NCBI RefSeq assembly: GCF_016406305.1
Contig: NZ_CP066369.1
Location: 1,320,501-1,384,500 of the forward strand
DNA: 64,000 nt
Source: Shewanella putrefaciens
GTDB lineage: Bacteria; Pseudomonadota; Gammaproteobacteria; Enterobacterales; Shewanellaceae
Direction of reading: 5' to 3'
Notes under the pieces: generated by a model
Database searches by the model: none
The model's input: only the letters and a program-made list of their open reading frames with translations
Told to the model about the DNA's origin: nothing
Part shown: piece after piece, positions 56,766 through 64,000 of the stretch
How positions within the stretch are numbered: the first letter of the stretch is position 1
Layout of the letters: each line of letters opens with the position of its first letter
Program-made: the position numbers and the translations under genes

Positions 56766-59700
56766 ATGGATAAAAGCATTTTATTACCATTAGTACAAAA
56801 TGCGGCATTACTGCTCGCTTTAGTGTTTTTGTATGATGCGATACCTAAAAAACACCAGCGGCAGTATTTTTTACTGTGGCGTCTGGTGATTGGATTTCTG
56901 ATTGGTGGAATATGCATCACCATTATGAGCAGCCCTCTCATATACCAACCTGGCATTATCTTCGATACCCGCTCCGTGCTGCTATGTGTTTCTGGGCTCT
57001 TTTTTGGCGGATTGCCGACATTTATCGCCGTGACCCTTACTGCGCTTTACCGCATCAGCATTGGCGGCTCAGGCATGTGGATTGGGGTGGGGGTGATTAT
57101 CTCCTCTGGCCTTATCGGGATGATGTGGCGTCAATATCGCAAGGCCTACCTTGCGGATCTCTCGGTGAAGGAAATCTTCAGTTTTGCCTATCTGGTCCAT
57201 ATAGTGATGCTACTGTGGTTTTTTATGTTGCCCTTAGACGTCGCTATACCTCTCCTGATGACCATCAGTTTACCCGTGCTAACTATTTACCCTATCGCTA
57301 CTTGGCTGCTATGCCGGCTGCTATCGAGACGGTTTGAGTCTGAGCGGGACGAGCAAATTCGCCTTCAGGATGATTTTCTGTTTCGCAGCCAATTCAACGT
57401 GGGCAATATTGGTATTGCGATAACCGATGTGGACCAAAAGTGGATCAAGGTGAATCCCCGTCTGTGCCAAATGCTGAAATATTCAGAAGGTGAATTACTC
57501 CATATGACATGGAAGCAACTGACTCACCCCGAGGATATAGAGGCGGATGTCGTTAAGTTTGAATTGATGTTAGCGGGAAAACTCGATAATTATGAGATGG
57601 ATAAGCGTTTTATCGCTAAGGATGATTCGGTTGTCTATACCCATATGACCGTTGCCTGTAAGCGCGCGAACAATAATGTACTGCTGGTCATTGCCGGTTA
57701 CTTAGATGTGACAGCCCAGACGTTGGCGGATAGGGAAGTGCTTGCCAGTCGTGAGCAACTCGAACTGGTGTTAAGCAGCAGCGATTTAGGGGTATGGGAT
57801 TGGGATATTCGCCTTGATCGCATCGAACGTAATGCCCGCAGCGCCGATATGCTGGGCTGCGATATCAATATGTTGAATGCCGACAGCCGCCAGTGGATGG
57901 ATTCCATCGTCGCCGAAGACAGGCCTAAGGTGCTGCACTCCCTCGAAGCCCATCTGCGGGGTGAAACCGCGCAGCATAGGATGGAATATCGTTTAAATAC
58001 CCTAAATCGAGGCGTTCGCTGGATTCTAGATACGGGTAAAGTAGTGAGCCGCGATGCCAATAACAATGCCCTGAGGATGTGCGGTACTTATACCGATATC
58101 ACTGAGGCTAAACTTATTGAGGAGTCGTTAAAATTATCCGCCCTAGTGTATGAAAACAGTTCCGAGGCCATGAGCGTACTCGATGAAAACGGCCTGATTA
58201 TTACCGTCAACGCCGCATTCACCGATATCACAGGGTACAGTGAGTCCGAGGTTCGAGGGCAGCATATTCGGGTACTTTACTGTGATCTCAATAGCCATGA
58301 TTTTTACACCAGCATGAACGCCGAAATCCGCGAAAAGGGCCGCTGGCAGGGCGAAATGTGGCAGAGGCGTAAAGGGAAGGAGGAGTATGTCATTTGGTTA
58401 ACGATAAATACCATTAAAGATGAAGCAGGCAAACCCTTCCGCCGAGTGGCACTGTTCTCCGATATTACCGATAAAAAACAAAATGAACATTTGATCTGGA
58501 AGCAGGCCAACTACGATACCTTAACGGGCTTACCTAACCGCCGTATGCTGCTCGAATACCTTGGGGCTGAAATAAGAAACTCCGACCGTAATCGCAATCA
58601 TTTTGCCTTATTATTCCTAGATTTAGATTACTTCAAAGAAGTTAACGATACCTTAGGCCATGCGATGGGCGATCTATTGCTTATTGAAACCGCCAACCGT
58701 TTAAAAGCCTGTGTGCGCGATACCGACGTGGTTGCACGCCTTGGTGGGGATGAATTTACTGTGGTGCTGAGTGCTATGGCCGACCACAAGGGGATTGAGC
58801 GGGTCGCCGAGATGATTTTGCGGCGTATTGCAGAGCCCTATCTATTAGGGGAAGAAACCGCCTATATCAGCGCCAGTATAGGTATAACCCTATATCCCGA
58901 TGATTCTACAAGCATTGAAGGCTTGCTTAAGCACGCAGACCAAGCCATGTATGCGGCCAAAGATCAGGGACGTAACCGCTTTAATTACTTTACCCCCTCG
59001 ATGCAGGAGTATGCCAAATACCGCATGCGGCTAATCCAAGACCTACGCCAAGCCGTGCTCAATAAAGAGTTTCAGTTGCATTTTCAGCCGATAGTGGCAT
59101 TGGAAACGGGGGCCATCACTAAGGCCGAGGCCTTGATCCGTTGGGACCATGCGGAGCGGGGTTTTGTGTCGCCGGCGGAATTCATTCCCGTGGCCGAGGA
59201 TACTGGGTTAATTGTCGACATTGGTAACTGGGTCTTCGAGCAAGCGGCGCGGCAAAGTGCCGCCTGGCGAAGGGAGCTAGGCGTTGAAATCCAGATCAGT
59301 GTGAATAAATCCCCGATACAGTTCCGCGATGAGGGCGCATTACTGCACCATTGGCTCGGGCTGCTGCAGGAATTGGATATGACGGGAGCCGGTGTCTGCG
59401 TTGAAATTACGGAGGGATTATTACTCGATGCCAGCATGGGAGTGACCGAAAAACTGCTCGCCTATCGGGATGCGGGGGTACAGGTTTCCTTGGACGACTT
59501 TGGTACTGGGTATTCGTCACTCGCTTATTTAAAGAAGTTCGATATTGATTATCTCAAGATCGATCAATCATTTACTCGCAATGTGGATACGGATACCAAC
59601 GATCAAATTCTCTGCGAAGCCATCATAGTGATGGCCCATAAGTTGGGGATGAAAGTCATAGCCGAAGGGGTCGAAACAGAGGCCCAGCGCCAAGTACTGT

Positions 59701-59816
59701 TGGCCGCGGGTTGTGATTTCGGTCAGGGATATTTATTCTCTAAACCACTGATAGCGAGTGACTTTGCGGAAAAATATTTAAAGGCATCGGCTAAGCTTAT
59801 CTCTCCCGTCGCTTAA
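56766..59816 (+). CDS. LytS-type 5TM / PAS / GGDEF / EAL sensor protein
   Basis: Bifunctional cyclic di-GMP enzyme or one-way switch in the inner membrane. The 1016-residue protein begins with five to six membrane segments of the 5TMR-LYT type (about 1-195; TRSVLLCVSGLFFGGLPTFIA, GGSGMWIGVGVIISSGLIG). Three PAS domains follow (about 205-320, 330-455, 460-580). The GGDEF domain has an intact GGDEF at 660-664 with an I-site RDTD upstream. The EAL domain has EAL at 788-790, DDFGTGYSSL and EGVETEAQ, so both catalytic sites look competent. It follows glgA after 108 bp and may be transcribed from its own promoter. Confidence 0.92.
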   Translation: MDKSILLPLVQNAALLLALVFLYDAIPKKHQRQYFLLWRLVIGFLIGGICITIMSSPLIYQPGIIFDTRSVLLCVSGLFFGGLPTFIAVTLTALYRISIGGSGMWIGVGVIISSGLIGMMWRQYRKAYLADLSVKEIFSFAYLVHIVMLLWFFMLPLDVAIPLLMTISLPVLTIYPIATWLLCRLLSRRFESERDEQIRLQDDFLFRSQFNVGNIGIAITDVDQKWIKVNPRLCQMLKYSEGELLHMTWKQLTHPEDIEADVVKFELMLAGKLDNYEMDKRFIAKDDSVVYTHMTVACKRANNNVLLVIAGYLDVTAQTLADREVLASREQLELVLSSSDLGVWDWDIRLDRIERNARSADMLGCDINMLNADSRQWMDSIVAEDRPKVLHSLEAHLRGETAQHRMEYRLNTLNRGVRWILDTGKVVSRDANNNALRMCGTYTDITEAKLIEESLKLSALVYENSSEAMSVLDENGLIITVNAAFTDITGYSESEVRGQHIRVLYCDLNSHDFYTSMNAEIREKGRWQGEMWQRRKGKEEYVIWLTINTIKDEAGKPFRRVALFSDITDKKQNEHLIWKQANYDTLTGLPNRRMLLEYLGAEIRNSDRNRNHFALLFLDLDYFKEVNDTLGHAMGDLLLIETANRLKACVRDTDVVARLGGDEFTVVLSAMADHKGIERVAEMILRRIAEPYLLGEETAYISASIGITLYPDDSTSIEGLLKHADQAMYAAKDQGRNRFNYFTPSMQEYAKYRMRLIQDLRQAVLNKEFQLHFQPIVALETGAITKAEALIRWDHAERGFVSPAEFIPVAEDTGLIVDIGNWVFEQAARQSAAWRRELGVEIQISVNKSPIQFRDEGALLHHWLGLLQELDMTGAGVCVEITEGLLLDASMGVTEKLLAYRDAGVQVSLDDFGTGYSSLAYLKKFDIDYLKIDQSFTRNVDTDTNDQILCEAIIVMAHKLGMKVIAEGVETEAQRQVLLAAGCDFGQGYLFSKPLIASDFAEKYLKASAKLISPVA

Positions 59817-59829
59817 ATTTCCCTTGGCT

Positions 59830-59858
59830 TTAGACTGGGTTGGATAATTGCCTATAAA
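59830..59858 (+). promoter_or_regulatory. Predicted promoter of the DEAD-box helicase gene
   Basis: TTAGAC (59830-59835), 17-bp spacer, TATAAA (59853-59858). The start would be near 59865, giving a leader of about 93 bases. Confidence 0.45.
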
Positions 59859-59862
59859 AACG

Positions 59863-59902
59863 CCGCGGATTTTGGTAGACTCCGCGGCCCTGCTTTTAGG
59901 GC
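59863..59902 (+). promoter_or_regulatory. Structured 5' leader of the DEAD-box helicase mRNA
   Basis: Two successive hairpins: CCGCGGA/TCCGCGG (59863-59887) and GCCCT/AGGGC (59887-59902). Without a long T-run they are more likely leader structures than a terminator for the preceding gene. Confidence 0.5.
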
Positions 59903-59957
59903 AGCGCGCTTTCCTTGCAACCCCTTAGATGTTTTGCCACTTAGCTAAAGAGTCTTT

Positions 59958-61394
59958 ATGAAATTTGAAACACTCGGTTTATCTTCCCCCATTTTGAATG
60001 CGATAACTGAGTGCGGCTATCTGCAACTCACTCAAGTACAAGAGAAAGTGATCCCGCTTGCCTTTGAAGGCAAAGATATTATGGCCTGCGCCCAAACGGG
60101 AACGGGTAAAACGGCTTCTTTTGCTTTGCCTGTGCTTGAAAAACTGTCCGCTGAGAATATCGATAAACCCACATTGCGCGCTCTGGTGATGACACCCACC
60201 CGCGAACTTGCTATCCAAGTTTGTGAGAATATTCAAAAATATAGCCAGTTCTTACCCCTTAAAACCCTAGCGGTTTACGGCGGCGCGAATATGAATCCGC
60301 AGCGTAAAGGAGTGGAGCAGGGTGTGGATATTCTGGTGGCCACCCCGGGGCGTTTGTTCGATATTATTGGGCAGTTTAATTTGGATTTATCGAGCGTAAC
60401 GACGCTCGTTGTCGATGAAGCCGACCGTATGCTCGACCTAGGCTTTGTGCGCGATATTGAAAAGGTGAAGCGTTTAATCGCGCCATTGCACCAAACCATG
60501 TTGTTTTCAGCAACCTATAGCGATGCGGTCAAACAGCTCGCCGAGAAGATGCTCAATGAACCCCAGTGGGTCAATGTGGCCGAAAATACGACGGCATCGA
60601 CCGTAGTGCAGGAAGTGTATCGCGTCGATAAACGCCGTAAGGCCGAATTGTTGTCAGAACTCGTTGGCCGCCATAACTGGCGCCAAGTGCTGGTGTTTGC
60701 CAGTACCAAGGAGAGTGCCGAGTACCTATTGCAGGAATTAAAGCTCGATGGTATCGCCGCGGGCGTGTTCCATGGGGATAAAACCCAAGGCGCTCGAAAC
60801 CGCGTGTTAGAGGACTTTAAAGCGGGCAAACTACGGGTATTAGTGGCCACCGATGTGGCGGCCCGTGGCCTCGATATTCAGGCCTTGCCCTTAGTGATTA
60901 ACTTAGAGTTGCCTTTCCTTGCCGAAGATTATGTCCATCGCATTGGCCGCACCGGCCGTGCCGGGCTCTCGGGTCGAGCCATCACTTTTGTGTCCCCCTC
61001 CGATGATGAGATGCTCGCTGAAATTGAAGCCTTGATTGGACAAACACTGCCCGTGTCGGTCGAGCCAGGTTATGAAGAGGGCGCACCGTTGCCAGGACGT
61101 TACCGCGAGGCGCCGGCATCGACGGCCAAGGCGACTAAGTGGAGCTATAAGGCCCCTAAGGATCGCACTATTGGTAAGTCGAGCGGCAAGTCGAGTGGTC
61201 AGTCGGGTGGTCAGTCGGGTGAGAGTCAAGCGCGGTCCCGCCAAGCACCATCTCGAGCGGGAAAATACGCTAAAGATAAACCGACCCAAGGCGCTAATGC
61301 TCCGGCGGGGAATGGTTTTAATAAAGCTAAGTCTAAATCTCCCTCGGCAAATCGCTCGGGTTTTGGCGCATCCCGCGGTAATAAGCCGAAATAG
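59958..61394 (+). CDS. rhlE: DEAD-box RNA helicase, RhlE type
   Basis: ATP-dependent RNA helicase acting in RNA turnover or ribosome assembly. The 478-residue protein has the full set of motifs: Q motif (LTQVQEKVIP), AQTGTGKT, PTRELAIQV, TPGR, DEAD at 153-156, SAT in LFSATYSD, ARGLDI and HRIGRTGR. The C-terminal tail (about 395-478) is basic and rich in Ser, Gly, Gln and Lys, partly encoded by 12-bp near-repeats (about 61175-61225). This tail type is usual for RhlE and binds RNA. The GTPase gene follows after 7 bp. Confidence 0.92.
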   Translation: MKFETLGLSSPILNAITECGYLQLTQVQEKVIPLAFEGKDIMACAQTGTGKTASFALPVLEKLSAENIDKPTLRALVMTPTRELAIQVCENIQKYSQFLPLKTLAVYGGANMNPQRKGVEQGVDILVATPGRLFDIIGQFNLDLSSVTTLVVDEADRMLDLGFVRDIEKVKRLIAPLHQTMLFSATYSDAVKQLAEKMLNEPQWVNVAENTTASTVVQEVYRVDKRRKAELLSELVGRHNWRQVLVFASTKESAEYLLQELKLDGIAAGVFHGDKTQGARNRVLEDFKAGKLRVLVATDVAARGLDIQALPLVINLELPFLAEDYVHRIGRTGRAGLSGRAITFVSPSDDEMLAEIEALIGQTLPVSVEPGYEEGAPLPGRYREAPASTAKATKWSYKAPKDRTIGKSSGKSSGQSGGQSGESQARSRQAPSRAGKYAKDKPTQGANAPAGNGFNKAKSKSPSANRSGFGASRGNKPK

Positions 61395-61401
61395 GTGAGC
61401 C

Positions 61402-62511
61402 ATGATAGTAAAAGCCATTCCCACCAATATCATCACAGGTTTTTTAGGGGTCGGTAAAACCTCCTTAATCAAGCAATTACTGGCCACTAAACCGGAGAAT
61501 GAAACCTGGGCCGTATTAGTCAATGAGTTTGGTGAAGTGGGGATTGACGCTGGCTTACTCAACAATAGCGATGCAGGGATCCAGATCCGTGAGGTTGCCG
61601 GGGGCTGCATGTGCTGCGCGGCGGGGGTGCCGACCCAAGTTGCCATTAATCAACTGATTGCTAAGGCTAAACCCGATCGCTTGCTTATTGAGCCCACGGG
61701 GCTGGGTCATCCAAATGAAATCATTAAGGTATTATCAGCGCCCCATTATCAGAATGTGATTTCCCTGCGCAGCACTTTTTGCCTAGTCGATGCCAGAAAG
61801 GTGAGCGATCCCCGTTACAACACCCATGCAAACTTTATCCAGCAATTACAGGTAGCCGATGTGATTGTGGCCACTAAGGTGGATTTATATTCAGATGCCG
61901 GAAGCGATAGTGCAGAAAGTGACGCACTATTAACGGCGCTGCAAGCTTATCTTAATGATGTACAACGTATTGATATTCCTGTCGTCAGCCATAGTTCGCA
62001 GCGGGACTTGCCACTGGCGTTACGCGTTTTTCTGGATCAACCACGGCGAGAGCGAACATGGGTACTTAAGGCCAAGGCCGTTTCCAAACCCCACAGTTTA
62101 CTGCGCGGGACGGCTAACTCATTGGCAGATATGGGGCTTTTTGCCGGGAATGGGAGTGAAAGTGAACAGTTACTCACCTTTGACTCACGTGGAATTGCAC
62201 GTAAACAGAATCAAGGCGAAGGATGTTTTAGCTGTGGCTGGGTATTTGAACCTTCTCAAGAGTTTGATTTTGATAGGCTAATGGCGTTTGTTGAACGGCA
62301 AACTAAGTTGGCTTCGGCGGGAGCATCGCTACTGAGATTGAAAGCCGTGATGATCACCACCGACGGTATTGCGGGCATTAATTGGGTGGATAGGGAGCGC
62401 CATATTACCGAACTCGATGACACCTTAGACTCGAGATTAGAGATGATTGCGACCCAAGAATTGGATTGGGATGATATCGAGCGGCAGTTAATGGTTTGTT
62501 TAGTCGTTTAA
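61402..62511 (+). CDS. COG0523/CobW-family GTPase (putative metal chaperone)
   Basis: G3E-family GTPase thought to deliver zinc or another metal to client proteins. The 369-residue protein has the P-loop GFLGVGKT (13-20), the metal-binding CMCC (Cys69, 71, 72) in GGCMCCA, the guanine-specificity motif ATKVD, and a C-terminal CobW domain. No histidine-rich region is present. GGTGAG precedes the ATG and it lies 7 bp after the helicase stop, so the two form an operon. I see no Zur-like operator near the operon start, so zinc control is not supported. Confidence 0.87.
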   Translation: MIVKAIPTNIITGFLGVGKTSLIKQLLATKPENETWAVLVNEFGEVGIDAGLLNNSDAGIQIREVAGGCMCCAAGVPTQVAINQLIAKAKPDRLLIEPTGLGHPNEIIKVLSAPHYQNVISLRSTFCLVDARKVSDPRYNTHANFIQQLQVADVIVATKVDLYSDAGSDSAESDALLTALQAYLNDVQRIDIPVVSHSSQRDLPLALRVFLDQPRRERTWVLKAKAVSKPHSLLRGTANSLADMGLFAGNGSESEQLLTFDSRGIARKQNQGEGCFSCGWVFEPSQEFDFDRLMAFVERQTKLASAGASLLRLKAVMITTDGIAGINWVDRERHITELDDTLDSRLEMIATQELDWDDIERQLMVCLVV

Positions 62512-62573
62512 TTGGGATTTAGCTAGGGATTTAATTGGGGATTTAATTGGGGATTTGATTGGGGATTTGATTA
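62509..62573. repeat. 12-bp tandem repeat array spanning the end of a coding region
   Basis: Unit AATTGGGGATTT on plus, about five copies with single-base changes. On minus the first copies read as codons for the NQIP tail of the binding protein. In the next copy CAA becomes TAA and ends the frame; the array continues past the stop to the convergent GTPase gene. Confidence 0.88.
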
Positions 62574-63328
62574 GGAATAGTCACGCGGTGGATTTTGCTA
62601 AGGTTGGCAAGTTCGCCGCTTTGCAGCATGTCCTCGAAGAAAAGGTCGAATTGTTGCTTGAGCGGTGCAAATTGCGCTTGTTTAGGGAACGCCATAAAAC
62701 CATCCTGGGTATCGATGAGCGGAAAAATGGGGCCGATCGCCTGGGGGATTTTTATATTCGCTAAGGTCGCCTCGGTATTGCGCACATTGGTGGCCAGCAG
62801 ATCGAGATCGCCGCGGGATAAACGTTCAATACCACTCTTGATATCAACAAACTCATTTATGGCAAGTGACTGAGTTTTTTCATTAAATAATTCTCCATAA
62901 CTCCAGCCCAGCATCTTACCTATGCGTAGACCTTTGAGACTCTCGTAGTCACCATTCCAGGGGATGACGCTGGTGTTACGGGCGTAAAAAACAATCTCAT
63001 CACGGTAGAAAGCCTTGGCCGAGAAGGAGAGTAGGTGTTGCCGCGCTTGGTTGAAGTATGGCCCGATCAAAATATCTGCTTGGCCGCGTTCGACCATAGA
63101 CTGGGCTCGGCGCCAAGGGGTCATTTGATAGTGAATAGTGACTTTTTGTTGCTGGGCGAAACGGTTCAATATATCGACCCCCAGGCCAGTAAATTCCCCA
63201 TTGGCTTGTTGTTCAAAGATTTGATTAAAGCGAGTACCAACCGCAAGCAGATCCTCAGCCTGAACAGTACAGCAAAAGCCACTGAGTGCCAAAAGGAGGG
63301 CTTTGGGATGGATTTTGCTCAGTATCAT
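62543..63328 (-). CDS. Periplasmic substrate-binding protein (SBP_bac_3 family)
   Basis: Periplasmic binding protein of the polar-amino-acid type, likely binding a small organic solute. The start at 63328 follows AAGGAG with 5-base spacing, giving 261 residues; in-frame ATGs further upstream are less likely. The signal peptide ends TVQA-ED. The two-lobe fold shows GLGVDILNRFAQQQKV, MTPWRRAQSMVERGQADILIGPYFNQAR and GLRIGKMLGWSYGE. No ABC permease or ATPase lies beside it, so it may serve another sensor or transporter. The C-terminus IPNQIPNQIPN is encoded by the repeat array and probably has no role. Confidence 0.85.
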   Translation of the reverse strand: MILSKIHPKALLLALSGFCCTVQAEDLLAVGTRFNQIFEQQANGEFTGLGVDILNRFAQQQKVTIHYQMTPWRRAQSMVERGQADILIGPYFNQARQHLLSFSAKAFYRDEIVFYARNTSVIPWNGDYESLKGLRIGKMLGWSYGELFNEKTQSLAINEFVDIKSGIERLSRGDLDLLATNVRNTEATLANIKIPQAIGPIFPLIDTQDGFMAFPKQAQFAPLKQQFDLFFEDMLQSGELANLSKIHRVTIPNQIPNQIPN

Positions 63329-63658
63329 GGCGCTCCTTAGGGGATTTATCATTATTAAATTAGTGGGATCCAAGGCTTAGGGGATAAACGGCATTCGTAG
63401 GCAGTAAATTGTACACCTTTTTGAACATTCGTAGACATTGTGTGTGCTAAGTGTAATCGAGTCACTCAGTTTTATTGGGCGCATAGTACTGAATTAACTG
63501 CTTGTATTAGTTTGACAGTTAACCTTAATTTCCGGGTTGTTTCAATTTGTATCTTCATCAGTCTTTAATCATTTAAGGCCGACGAAAGGGGATTCGAGTA
63601 TGCTAAGCCTCGCATTGAACATTACGCCTATTTAGGCGGCTATTTGAGAATGGAGATT
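63329..63658. other. Intergenic region before the DUF3087 gene
   Basis: About 330 bp. Two copies of CATTCGTAG[GA]CA lie near 63390 and 63427, and a small hairpin CGCCTA-TT-TAGGCG at 63625-63638. A TTGACA occurs at about 63511. Nothing further recognised. Confidence 0.35.
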
Positions 63659-64000
63659 ATGAAGTTACAGCATGTTGATAAAGGCATTTACCGCAAAAAC
63701 ATGAACTTATTTATGGTGGCCTTAGTGCTTAGCCTGATACTGCTCTCGCTTTCCTTCGGGGCTGGGCTGATTGCGCTTTTCGGTGTACCTGCGATATCCG
63801 GTGAGCCTACGGGGAATTTTCACTTAAATTTACTCGGCGTGATACTGGCGGTCATCCTCTGCAGTGCCATAGTGTTTCAACTTAAAGCAAAACCGTTTTT
63901 TACTGAAATTTACTATGTTTGGCAGTTAAAACAGTTGCAGAATCGTATCTACCGCAAGCTGATTAAAATAAAGGCTGCTGCGGCTAAAAATGATGTTAAT
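63659..64000 (+). CDS. DUF3087 family membrane protein (partial)
   Basis: The first 114 codons of a gene running off the right edge. The start ATG 63659 has GGAG 3-6 bases upstream. The protein begins MKLQHVDKGIYRKNMNLF, then has two hydrophobic segments (about 17-43 and 57-76) separated by a short loop with NFHLNLLGV, and a basic helix rich in Lys and Ala. This matches the DUF3087 pattern as I know it; function unknown. Confidence 0.75.
   Translation, partial: MKLQHVDKGIYRKNMNLFMVALVLSLILLSLSFGAGLIALFGVPAISGEPTGNFHLNLLGVILAVILCSAIVFQLKAKPFFTEIYYVWQLKQLQNRIYRKLIKIKAAAAKNDVN

Noticed and set aside
59863..59902. Terminator for the GGDEF-EAL gene
   Set aside because: Hairpins lack a T-run and lie downstream of a plausible promoter, so a 5' leader is more likely.
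60903..61646. 247-codon open frame antisense to the helicase and GTPase genes
   Set aside because: Spans the junction of two well-supported plus-strand genes; composition is that of a shadow frame.
62509..62573. CRISPR array
   Set aside because: Units are 12 bp with no spacers; it is a simple tandem repeat.

Overview
The window is chromosomal DNA of a Shewanella species, close to the S. oneidensis / MR-4 / MR-7 group. The evidence is the gene content: a borosin methyltransferase-precursor pair matching my memory of SonM/SonA of S. oneidensis MR-1, a malQ-glgBXPCA glycogen operon, aceBA, ssrA/smpB with the tag ANDDNYALAA, and a chitinase behind a c-di-GMP riboswitch. No tRNA, rRNA or CRISPR array was seen. 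Apart from one IS200-type element and an AT-rich orphan gene beside ssrA, it reads as core chromosome.

Layout. 1-5 kb: the 3'-truncated copy of an Aer-like chemoreceptor, a membrane HD-GYP phosphodiesterase and a PepP-type aminopeptidase. 5-9 kb: a ROK-type kinase, then a chitin locus with a good sigma70 promoter, an 18-bp palindromic operator, a c-di-GMP-I riboswitch and a GH18 chitinase. 9-17 kb: FKBP isomerase, AtoE-type transporter, an IS200-type element, HPP protein and TetR regulator around twin operators, DUF1294 and DUF418 membrane proteins, a fungal-type cytosine deaminase, a DUF4442 protein and a DUF368 (PopT) transporter. 17-24 kb: an RCC1-repeat protein, a YhaM/CyuA-type desulfidase with a YheO-type regulator, and an operon of a Tat-exported transglutaminase-like protein with MerT- and MerP-like proteins behind an rrn-P1-like promoter.

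24-33 kb: an AT-rich orphan PD-(D/E)XK-like gene beside ssrA, smpB, ratA-ratB, bamE, then the split borosin locus sonM-sonA followed without spacing by a TPR-GGDEF diguanylate cyclase, and a Kef antiporter. 33-44 kb: a Fur-boxed TonB siderophore receptor, a long regulatory region, aceB-aceA, small proteins, an Fe-dependent alcohol dehydrogenase and a lipoprotein cyclophilin. 44-57 kb: malQ-glgB-glgX-glgP-(37-aa ORF)-glgC-glgA, preceded by four Pho-box-like repeats in 11-bp register. 57-64 kb: a LytS-type 5TM/PAS/GGDEF/EAL protein, an RhlE-type helicase plus COG0523 GTPase, a periplasmic binding protein ending in a 12-bp repeat array, and a partial DUF3087 gene.

Themes. Cyclic di-GMP recurs: one HD-GYP, one GGDEF, one GGDEF-EAL and one riboswitch. 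Carbon storage and use recurs too: chitin, glyoxylate shunt, glycogen. The most unusual system is the borosin RiPP operon and its apparent translational coupling to a diguanylate cyclase. Statements about published systems are from memory; no search was run.
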